Part shown: piece after piece, positions 26,815 to 33,059 of the stretch
How the letters are laid out: each line of letters starts with the position of its first letter
Numbering within the stretch: position 1 is the stretch's first letter
Source: Pseudomonas inefficax
Lineage (GTDB): Bacteria; Pseudomonadota; Gammaproteobacteria; Pseudomonadales; Pseudomonadaceae
Direction of reading: 5' to 3'
Assembly: GCF_900277125.1 (NCBI RefSeq)
Contig: NZ_OPYN01000174.1
Coordinates: 1 to 33,059, forward strand
Length of the DNA: 33,059 nt
Notes under the pieces: model-generated
Database searches by the model: none
What the model was told of the DNA's origin: nothing
The model's input: the letters and a program-made list of their open reading frames with translations, nothing else
Translations under genes and position numbers: made by a program

Positions 26815-28197
26815 TCAGGCCGTCTGGGTAGCCACACTGGCGCGCCGCTGGGTCAGCGAAACCAGCAGGATGAACGTTGTCACCCCGGCGGTCATCAGCG
26901 TCTCGTAGCGGTAGGCATCGCTGAACAGCATGTAGCCCAGTACCATGACGATGGTGCCGATCACCAGCCAGGTCAGCCACGGGAACAGCCACATCTTCAG
27001 CTCCAGCGGCCGCCCTTCACGCTCGGCGCGGGCACGCATGCGCAGCTGCGACACGGCAATCACCAGGTACACCAGCAAGGCGATGGCGCCGGTGGTGGAC
27101 AGCAGGAAGCCGAATACCTTGCCCGGGAACACATAGTTGACCAAGCACCCGGCAAAGCCGGCCAGGGTCGAGAAGATGACCGCCACGGTTGGTACGCCAG
27201 AGCCGGAAATACGCTTGGTCACGCTCAGCGCCTGGCCGCGGGCACCCAGCGAATAGAGCATGCGCGACGCGGTGTACAGGCCCGAGTTCATACAGCTGGT
27301 CACGGCCACCAGCACCACGATATCCACCAGCAGCTTGGCGCCCGGCACGTTCAGCACCTCAAGCACACGCTGGAACGAACCCACCGCTTTCAGCCCTGGG
27401 TCGTTCCAGGCCACCAGCGACACCACCAGGAAGATCGACGCCAGGTAGAAGATGGCGATGCGGTACACCACCAGGTTGGTGGCGCGGCGAATCTTGTCTT
27501 TCGGGTTGGCGGTTTCGTCAGCGGCAATGGTGACGATCTCGGCGCCGAAGAACGAGAAGATGGTGATCAGCACGCCACCGAGCACGGTGCCGAAACCGTT
27601 GGGCATGAAGCCGCCGTTGTCCCACAACCGGCTGACCCCGGACACCTCGGCCAGTGGCCAGACGCCGAACACTGCCAGGCTGCAGACCACGATGAAGGCG
27701 ATGATCGCCACCACCTTGACCAGCGCGAACCAGTACTCGAAGGCACCGAAGTTCTTCACGCTGATCAGGTTGGTACCCGACAGCACCAGCATGATGAGGA
27801 AGGCGAACAGCCACGACGGCACGCCAGGGAAATAGGCATGCAGGATATCGGCACCGGCGATGGCCTCGACCGGAATGATCAGTACCCAGAACCACCAGTA
27901 CAGCCAGCCGATGGTAAAGCCTGCCCAGGGGCCGATGGCTTCGGAGGCATAGGTGGAAAACGAGCCGCTGTTGGGGTTGGCGATGGCCATTTCACCCAGC
28001 ATGCGCATCACCAGCAAGACCAGCAGGCCGGTCATGGCGTAGGAGATGAGGATGGCCGGGCCGGCGGTGGCAATGGCGTTGGAGGACCCGATGAACAAGC
28101 CGGCGCCGATGATGCCGGCGATGGAAATCATGGATACCTGACGGGACGTCAGGCCGTGCTGCAGGGAGCGCTGTTTGTTGTTTTGTAGCGAAGCCAT
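26815..28197 (-). CDS. APC-superfamily amino acid permease, GabP-like
   Basis: 460 residues with about twelve hydrophobic membrane segments. GLTSRQVSMISIAGIIGAG (residues 15-33) is the conserved first-helix motif of the amino acid transporter (AAT) family, and GAEIVTIAADETANPKD is the family's mid-protein signature. Such proteins import amino acids or GABA with protons across the inner membrane. The exact substrate is not readable from sequence. GAGGG lies 5-9 bases before the ATG. The gene is divergent from a LysR regulator and near a class III aminotransferase, suggesting uptake of an amino acid that the aminotransferase then degrades. Confidence 0.9.
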   Translation of the reverse strand: MASLQNNKQRSLQHGLTSRQVSMISIAGIIGAGLFIGSSNAIATAGPAILISYAMTGLLVLLVMRMLGEMAIANPNSGSFSTYASEAIGPWAGFTIGWLYWWFWVLIIPVEAIAGADILHAYFPGVPSWLFAFLIMLVLSGTNLISVKNFGAFEYWFALVKVVAIIAFIVVCSLAVFGVWPLAEVSGVSRLWDNGGFMPNGFGTVLGGVLITIFSFFGAEIVTIAADETANPKDKIRRATNLVVYRIAIFYLASIFLVVSLVAWNDPGLKAVGSFQRVLEVLNVPGAKLLVDIVVLVAVTSCMNSGLYTASRMLYSLGARGQALSVTKRISGSGVPTVAVIFSTLAGFAGCLVNYVFPGKVFGFLLSTTGAIALLVYLVIAVSQLRMRARAEREGRPLELKMWLFPWLTWLVIGTIVMVLGYMLFSDAYRYETLMTAGVTTFILLVSLTQRRASVATQTA

Positions 28198-28402
28198 GAA
28201 GAACCCTCGAATGGGTCGGCCGCAGCGGAGCGGCTGAAGACTGGAGCAGAATTCTTATAAATTTCTGATGTTCGTTGTTGTTGTTTTGCAGATGCCGGAA
28301 GCGGGTACTGACCTCCTCTTCGCACGACCGGTTGTAATCGTTGATCCAGGTCAGTATTAATCTATAGGGCGGGGTCAACAAACGACCTTTTCGAAACACA
28401 TG

Positions 28403-28417
28403 ATTCCGTTACGGAAT
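28403..28417. promoter_or_regulatory. Candidate LysR-type operator
   Basis: ATTCCGT-T-ACGGAAT, a perfect 7-1-7 dyad containing the T-N11-A pattern of LysR sites. It lies 35 bases upstream of the LysR start within the 255-base divergent interval shared with the permease. Confidence 0.5.
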
Positions 28418-28452
28418 GAACTCCTTCCTTTTTTGCTCGGTATTTGCCTGTC

Positions 28453-29349
28453 ATGTCCAAACGCCTGATGCCTTCGACCACCGCCCTTCAGTGCTTCGAA
28501 GCGGCCGCCCGCCACCTCAGCTTCACCCGCGCGGCCCAGGAACTGCACTTGACTCAGAGCGCCGTCAGCAAGCAGGTCGCGCAGCTCGAGGACATGCTTG
28601 CGCACTCGCTGTTCCAGCGCATTCGCCGCCGCCTGCACCTCACCCCGGCCGGCGCGCTGTACCTCACCGAAGTGAACAAGATCCTCACCCAGATCGACAT
28701 TTCCAGCCGTTACATCCTCAGCTACGGCGACGAGACCGAAGTGCTGCGCATTGCCACCCAGCCCACCTTCGGCGCGCGCTGGCTGGTGCCCCGGCTGAAG
28801 GGTTTTGGCGACCGCTACCCGCGCATTCACCTGGATATCCGCAATGAACTGGAGCCGTTCGACCTGGTGCAGGCCAAGGCCGACATTGCGTTTTTCTTCG
28901 GCCAGGGCACCTGGCCCGGGGCAACCTGCATCGAGCTGTTCAGCGAAGAGGTGGTGCCGGTATGCAGCCCGCAGCTGCTGGCCAACCACCGGTTCGACAG
29001 CGCCCAGGCGCTGACCGAGCACCGCCTGTTGCAGTGCGTGTCACGCCCGGAGGCCTGGCACGAATGGTTCCTGGGGCTGGGGTTGCATAGCCAGAACAGC
29101 TACCACGGGCCACGCTTCGACACGTTCTACCTGTGCATCCGCGCTGCCATTGCCGGTTGCGGCATCGCCCTGATTCCGCGCTATCTGGTGGCCGAAGAGC
29201 TGAGCGAGGGCAAGCTGGTGGTGGCCTGGGACCACCCGGTGGCGAGCAATGGCCGGCACTTCATCGCCCATGCCGAGCATGCGGCCGAAGTGCCCAAGGT
29301 GCGGGCCTTCGTGCAGTGGATTCGGGAACGGGTGGCTGAGGGAGGTTGA
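28453..29349 (+). CDS. LysR-family transcriptional regulator (GcvA-like)
   Basis: 298 residues from ATG 28453 (MSKRLMPST); no strong ribosome binding site distinguishes it from ATG 28468. The winged helix-turn-helix spans residues ~8-65 (ALQCFEAAARHLSFTRAAQEL, with LTQSAVSKQVAQLE). The type 2 periplasmic-binding-like effector domain follows and includes the GcvA-type start RIATQPTFGARWLVPRL. It probably controls the divergent permease and perhaps the downstream aminotransferase; a dyad at 28403-28417 is a candidate site. A REP pair separates it from the aminotransferase, so they are likely separate transcripts. Confidence 0.93.
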   Translation: MSKRLMPSTTALQCFEAAARHLSFTRAAQELHLTQSAVSKQVAQLEDMLAHSLFQRIRRRLHLTPAGALYLTEVNKILTQIDISSRYILSYGDETEVLRIATQPTFGARWLVPRLKGFGDRYPRIHLDIRNELEPFDLVQAKADIAFFFGQGTWPGATCIELFSEEVVPVCSPQLLANHRFDSAQALTEHRLLQCVSRPEAWHEWFLGLGLHSQNSYHGPRFDTFYLCIRAAIAGCGIALIPRYLVAEELSEGKLVVAWDHPVASNGRHFIAHAEHAAEVPKVRAFVQWIRERVAEGG

Positions 29350-29362
29350 TTGGACCTGTAAC

Positions 29363-29456
29363 GGCCTCTTCGCGGGTAAACCCGCTCCCACAGGGATTGC
29401 ACAGCTTTCAAGCGTGGCGCCGTACCTGTGGGAGCGGGTTCACCCGCGAAGAGGCC
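29363..29456. repeat. P. putida-type REP inverted pair
   Basis: Arms of 32 bp at 29363-29394 and 29425-29456 are reverse complements with one mismatch (GTTCACC against GTTTACC). Intergenic between LysR and the aminotransferase. Confidence 0.93.
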
Positions 29457-29585
29457 AGTGCTAGCAATACAAAATCCAGCCAAGATCGAGAATCCACGGA
29501 ATGATCGCAATCGAATAATTCGTTTGCGGAATAACCCGCCAACACGCTTGGATAATAAGAAACTCGAACAAGGTCCGCGTGCCCC

Positions 29586-30839
29586 ATGAACCAGGAAAGT
29601 ATCAGCCAATCCATTGCCATCGTTCATCCGATCACACTTTCCCATGGCCGTAATGCCGAAGTATGGGACACCGACGGCAAACGTTACATCGACTTCGTCG
29701 GCGGTATCGGCGTACTCAACCTGGGCCACTGCAACCCGGCCGTGGTGGCGGCGATCCAGGCCCAGGCCACCCGCCTGACCCACTACGCATTCAACGCAGC
29801 CCCGCACGGCCCATACCTGGCGCTGATGGAGCAACTGAGCCAGTTCGTACCAGTAAGCTACCCATTGGCCGGCATGCTCACCAACAGTGGCGCGGAAGCT
29901 GCGGAAAACGCCCTGAAAGTGGCCCGCGCTGCCACCGGCAAACGCGCGATCATCGCCTTCGACGGCGGCTTCCATGGTCGCACCCTGGCCACCCTGAACC
30001 TCAATGGCAAGGTCGCCCCGTACAAGCAGCGGGTCGGCGAACTGCCGGGGCCGGTGTACCACCTGCCCTACCCCAGCGCCGACACCGGGGTTACCTGCGA
30101 ACAGGCCCTCAAGGCCATGGACCGCCTGTTCAGCGTCGAGCTGGCAGTGGAGGATGTGGCGGCATTCATCTTCGAGCCGGTGCAGGGCGAAGGCGGGTTC
30201 CTTGCCCTTGACCCAACCTTCGCCCAGGCCCTGCGCCGCTTCTGCGACGAGCACGGCATCCTGATCATCATCGACGAGATCCAGTCCGGGTTCGGCCGCA
30301 CCGGCCAGCGCTTCGCCTTCCCGCGCTTAGGGCTTGAACCCGACCTGCTGCTGCTGGCCAAGAGCATTGCAGGCGGCATGCCGCTGGGTGCGGTGGTCGG
30401 GCGCAAGGAGTTGATGGCAGCGCTGCCCAAGGGCGGCCTGGGTGGCACCTATTCAGGCAACCCGATCGCCTGCGCAGCGGCCCTGGCCAGCCTGGCGCAG
30501 ATGACCGACGAGAACGTCGCTACCTGGGGTGAACGCCAGGAGCAGGCAATCGTGCGCCGCTTCGAGCGCTGGAAGGCCTCGGGCCTGAGCCCGTACATCG
30601 GCCGCCTGACCGGCGTCGGTGCCATGCGCGGGATCGAGTTCGTCAATGCCGACGGCAGCCCGGCACCGGCGCAACTGGCCAAGGTGATGGAAGCGGCGCG
30701 GGCCAAGGGCCTGTTGCTGATGCCCAGCGGCAAGGCGCGGCACATCATCCGCCTGCTGGCACCGCTGACCATCGAAGCCGAAGTGCTCGAGGAAGGCCTG
30801 GATATCCTCGAGCAGTGCCTGGCGGAGCTGGGCTCCTGA
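29586..30839 (+). CDS. Class III PLP-dependent aminotransferase (GabT-like; possible 2-aminoadipate aminotransferase)
   Basis: 417 residues from ATG 29586. The class III fold is shown by GGIGVLNLGHCNP, MLTNSGAEAAENALKVAR (binding phosphate of pyridoxal phosphate), EPVQGEGGF, IIIDEIQSGFGRTG and the Schiff-base Lys259 in LLAKSIAGGMPLGAV. The family moves the terminal or alpha amino group of GABA-like substrates to 2-oxoglutarate. In P. putida KT2440 the aminotransferase in this neighbourhood (PP_4108, as I recall) was assigned to 2-aminoadipate in D-lysine catabolism, so that substrate is a serious alternative to GABA. No succinate-semialdehyde dehydrogenase (gabD) is adjacent, which also argues against a simple gab operon. 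Confidence 0.9.
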   Translation: MNQESISQSIAIVHPITLSHGRNAEVWDTDGKRYIDFVGGIGVLNLGHCNPAVVAAIQAQATRLTHYAFNAAPHGPYLALMEQLSQFVPVSYPLAGMLTNSGAEAAENALKVARAATGKRAIIAFDGGFHGRTLATLNLNGKVAPYKQRVGELPGPVYHLPYPSADTGVTCEQALKAMDRLFSVELAVEDVAAFIFEPVQGEGGFLALDPTFAQALRRFCDEHGILIIIDEIQSGFGRTGQRFAFPRLGLEPDLLLLAKSIAGGMPLGAVVGRKELMAALPKGGLGGTYSGNPIACAAALASLAQMTDENVATWGERQEQAIVRRFERWKASGLSPYIGRLTGVGAMRGIEFVNADGSPAPAQLAKVMEAARAKGLLLMPSGKARHIIRLLAPLTIEAEVLEEGLDILEQCLAELGS

Positions 30840-30852
30840 GAACAACCGGGGC

Positions 30853-31155
30853 TTAAAGACCCAGTTCCTGCGGGGTGAGCATGTCGGACTCGAAGGCAAT
30901 CCAGCCGCCTTCGAGTTCGGCATGGCCGTTGACGATCGGGCCGTAGTAGGTCAGGCCGTTCTCCAAGGTCACGCAGATGTGCGTGGCGTTCTTTTCGGGG
31001 GCTGCGAGCGTACCGACGAAATGCACCTTTTTCAGTGTTTCGGTCACCGCTTCCAGGCCAACGCGCATGTTGGGGTTTTCCGAGGCTTCGGTGTCGCCGC
31101 CACGGTCTTCGGCGCTGATGGTGATGGTGGCGATGTACGGGTACTTGGTGCTCAA
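30853..31155 (-). CDS. Conserved-looking small protein of unknown function (100 aa)
   Basis: TTG 31155 is taken as start because GAGG lies 9 bases upstream and no ATG fits. The sequence begins MSTKYPYIATITISAEDRGG and looks like a compact beta-rich cytoplasmic domain with a single Cys and no signal peptide. I do not recognise a family. It converges on the aminotransferase with a 13-base gap and a REP pair sits upstream. Confidence 0.7.
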   Translation of the reverse strand: MSTKYPYIATITISAEDRGGDTEASENPNMRVGLEAVTETLKKVHFVGTLAAPEKNATHICVTLENGLTYYGPIVNGHAELEGGWIAFESDMLTPQELGL

Positions 31156-31228
31156 GCGGGGTTACCTCAGTGGGTGTGTAGGCGTATGGGCGCGTAGAGT
31201 ACGGCAGGTGATCTCTATTGTCTCTACC

Positions 31229-31322
31229 GGCCTCTTCGCGGGTAAACCCGCTCCCACAGGGACTACACATCATTCAAAGGCTGTGTTGTACCTGTGGGAG
31301 CGGGTTTACCCGCGAAGAGGCC
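31229..31322. repeat. P. putida-type REP inverted pair
   Basis: Arms 31229-31260 and 31291-31322, 32 bp each, perfect reverse complements with the same GCGGGTAAACCCGC core as the pairs at 25.4 and 29.4 kb. Confidence 0.94.
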
Positions 31323-31401
31323 AGGCCTGCAAAAGGTGATCTGAAAGGCCCGATCTGTTAGGGTGCCCGGCGATGCACGCCACACCACACGAGGATCCAG
31401 A

Positions 31402-31827
31402 GTGAGCGCCGAAGAACCCCTTATCGCCGACCTGTTCGAAGTCGACAAACGCCTGTCCCTCAAGCCCGTGGTGGACTTCAACAGCTACCTGCGTAACGCC
31501 TTCGGCGAAGGCCCGTGCCGTTGCCACCGCTGCACCGAAGGTGGCGACCAAAGCACCTACAGCCACGCCCACACCTTCACCTTCGACGGCCGCCAGTGGC
31601 ACCGCCGCTTCGCCAGCACCTCCGGTAGCGACGTCGCCCAAGCCCTGAAAAAGGCCTGGCTGTCGTACACCAAGGCCGACCTCAACCTGGTCGGCAACCT
31701 GGACCTGACCACCCTCAAGACCTTCACCGAAGCCGCCCTTCACGCACGCCTGCTAGCCCTGTTGCCTGCCAGCGGCCTGGCCCGCGAAGTGGATGGTCAG
31801 TGGCTGCTGCAGGCCCAGGCCGACTGA
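31402..31827 (+). CDS. Hypothetical protein with N-terminal Cys cluster (141 aa)
   Basis: GTG 31402 is chosen with GAGG at 31391-31394, 7 bases upstream; the frame is open to 31363 but without a site. Residues 39-44 read CRCHRC, a compact cluster that could bind metal, followed by a His-rich stretch (TYSHAHTFTF). The rest is helical. No signal peptide or membrane segment. It precedes fusA2 on the same strand with 73 bases between, including a stable hairpin, so a shared transcript is possible but uncertain. Family not recognised. Confidence 0.72.
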   Translation: MSAEEPLIADLFEVDKRLSLKPVVDFNSYLRNAFGEGPCRCHRCTEGGDQSTYSHAHTFTFDGRQWHRRFASTSGSDVAQALKKAWLSYTKADLNLVGNLDLTTLKTFTEAALHARLLALLPASGLAREVDGQWLLQAQAD

Positions 31828-31845
31828 CGGCCCGGCGGTAAAGCA

Positions 31846-31878
31846 GGATTCTCCCGTTCTGCTACCGTGGGAGAATCC
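31846..31878 (+). promoter_or_regulatory. Perfect 10-bp hairpin in the fusA2 leader
   Basis: GGATTCTCCC (31846-31855) and GGGAGAATCC (31869-31878) are exact complements around a 13-base loop. It lies 22 bases before the fusA2 ATG. No T-tract follows, so it is an odd terminator and may instead be a protein-binding or leader structure. Confidence 0.55.
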
Positions 31879-31900
31879 GCTCATCCGCAGGTAGTCCGCC

Positions 31901-33059
31901 ATGGCCCGTACAACGCCCATCGAGCTGTACCGCAATATCGGCATCGTCGCCCACGTGGACGCCGGCAAGACCACGACCACCGAGCGGATCCTGTTCTACA
32001 CCGGGGTCAACCACAAGATGGGCGAGGTGCACGATGGTGCCGCGACCATGGACTGGATGGCCCAGGAGCAGGAGCGCGGCATCACTATCACCTCGGCAGC
32101 GACCACCGCCTTCTGGCAAGGCTCGACCAAGCAGTTCGCCCACAAGTACCGCTTCAATATCATCGACACCCCCGGCCACGTCGACTTCACCATCGAGGTG
32201 GAACGCTCGCTGCGCGTGCTCGATGGCGCGGTGGTGGTGTTCAGCGGCGCGGACGGGGTCGAACCGCAGTCCGAGACAGTATGGCGCCAGGCCAACAAGT
32301 ACCACGTGCCGCGCCTGGCCTACATCAACAAGATGGACCGCCAGGGCGCCGACTTCCTGCGCGTGGTCAAGCAGATCGACCAGCGCCTGGGCCACCACCC
32401 GGTACCGATCCAGCTGGCCATCGGCAGCGAAGAAAACTTCCAGGGCCAGATCGACCTGGTGAAGATGAAGGCCATCTACTGGAACGATGCCGACAACGGC
32501 ACCAGTTACCGCGAAGAAGATATCCCTGCCGAGCTGCAGGCGCTGGCTGACGAATGGCGTGCGCATATGGTCGAAGCAGCGGCCGAGGCCGATGACGAAC
32601 TGACCTTGAAGTTTCTCGATGGCGAAGAGCTGAGCATCGAAGAAATCAAGGCCGGCCTGCGCAAACGCACCCTGAACAACGAGATCGTGCCGACCATCCT
32701 CGGCTCGTCATTCAAGAACAAGGGCGTGCCGCTGATGCTCGACGCGGTCATCGACTACCTGCCCGCCCCGTCGGAGATCCCGGCCATCAAGGGCACCGAC
32801 CCGGATGACGAAGAAAAGCACCTGGAGCGGCACGCCGACGACAGCGAGCCGTTCTCGGCGCTGGCGTTCAAGATCGCCACCGACCCGTTCGTCGGCACCC
32901 TGACCTTCGCCCGGGTCTATTCTGGCGTGCTCAGCTCCGGTAACGCGGTGCTCAACTCGGTAAAGGGCAAGAAGGAACGCATCGGCCGCATGGTGCAGAT
33001 GCACGCCAACCAGCGCGCTGAAATCAAGGATGTGTGCGCTGGCGACATCGCCGCACTGA
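31901..33059 (+). CDS. fusA2: Elongation factor G paralogue (3' end outside window)
   Basis: 386 codons are visible; no stop before the window end. CAGG 8 bases upstream supports ATG 31901. The GTPase motifs are complete: AHVDAGKTTTTE (G1), GITITSAAT (G2), DTPGHVDF (G3), NKMD (G4) and GSSFKNKG (G5, where EF-G often has GSA). Domain II starts near residue 320 (SALAFKIATDPFVGTL). The genomic context lacks rpsL, rpsG and tuf, so this is the second EF-G copy rather than fusA1 of the str operon. In other bacteria with two EF-G copies, functions can split between translocation and ribosome recycling; which applies here cannot be told from this part. Confidence 0.93.
   Translation, partial: MARTTPIELYRNIGIVAHVDAGKTTTTERILFYTGVNHKMGEVHDGAATMDWMAQEQERGITITSAATTAFWQGSTKQFAHKYRFNIIDTPGHVDFTIEVERSLRVLDGAVVVFSGADGVEPQSETVWRQANKYHVPRLAYINKMDRQGADFLRVVKQIDQRLGHHPVPIQLAIGSEENFQGQIDLVKMKAIYWNDADNGTSYREEDIPAELQALADEWRAHMVEAAAEADDELTLKFLDGEELSIEEIKAGLRKRTLNNEIVPTILGSSFKNKGVPLMLDAVIDYLPAPSEIPAIKGTDPDDEEKHLERHADDSEPFSALAFKIATDPFVGTLTFARVYSGVLSSGNAVLNSVKGKKERIGRMVQMHANQRAEIKDVCAGDIAAL

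Noticed and set aside
25669..28188. Very long plus-strand open frame opposite the GST, thioesterase and permease genes
   Set aside because: Codon-position bias of the real minus-strand genes explains it; it runs through three unrelated genes and has no recognisable domain.
29512..29522. CGAAT-A-ATTCG dyad before the aminotransferase as operator
   Set aside because: Arms of only five A+T-rich bases are expected by chance in an interval of this size.
23088..31322. Repeated hairpins as a CRISPR array
   Set aside because: The repeats are inverted pairs scattered between genes, with no regular spacers and no cas genes.

Overview
The window looks like a chromosome segment of a fluorescent Pseudomonas of the P. 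putida group. Four lines of evidence support this: the conserved gacA-uvrC-pgsA-tRNA-Gly block, the fusA2-type elongation factor near an aminotransferase of the GabT family, the high G+C codon use of the right half, and pairs of the REP sequence typical of P. putida (GCGGGTAAACCCGC core). The species assignment is inference from gene content, not from a database search.

Left part (1-18.8 kb) is accessory DNA. It opens inside a prePAAR/PAAR-RHS polymorphic toxin (1-4028) ending in an HNH-like nuclease tip, followed by a small zinc-ribbon protein that is the likely immunity factor. After an IS5-type transposase remnant comes a second, complete-length RHS toxin (4882-9496) with a different tip, a WHH-type HNH/EndoVII nuclease. 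This copy is broken by two single-base deletions and one nonsense codon, yet its SUKH/SMI1-like immunity gene is intact. From 9.9 to 12.75 kb lies gene debris: two out-of-order RHS fragments, a degenerate ORF with two in-frame stops, two small hypothetical ORFs, a perfect 14-bp inverted repeat, and a LuxR-type sensor domain without its DNA-binding half. A 1494-residue DUF6543/LRR/NEL protein, a probable E3 ubiquitin ligase effector, occupies 12755-17239 on the minus strand. A SAM-dependent methyltransferase follows.

The boundary with core genome is tRNA-Gly(GCC) at 18849-18924. Its 3' end matches the 18-bp integration site I recall for ICEclc-type elements, and the accessory DNA lies on the 3' side of the tRNA, where such elements insert. 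No integrase and no second att copy are visible.

Right part (18.9-33.06 kb) is ordinary core genome: pgsA, uvrC and gacA in one minus-strand operon; an XRE regulator with a candidate operator; a GNAT acetyltransferase; a DUF488 protein; a PiT phosphate transporter; a nu-class-like glutathione transferase; a hotdog thioesterase; an APC amino acid permease divergent from a LysR regulator; a class III aminotransferase; two small conserved-looking proteins; and the 5' two-thirds or less of an EF-G paralogue (fusA2) running off the end. Permease, LysR and aminotransferase form a plausible amino acid uptake and catabolism module.

The biological theme of the left half is interference: contact-dependent nuclease toxins with cognate immunity, in different stages of diversification and decay, beside a eukaryote-directed effector-like gene.
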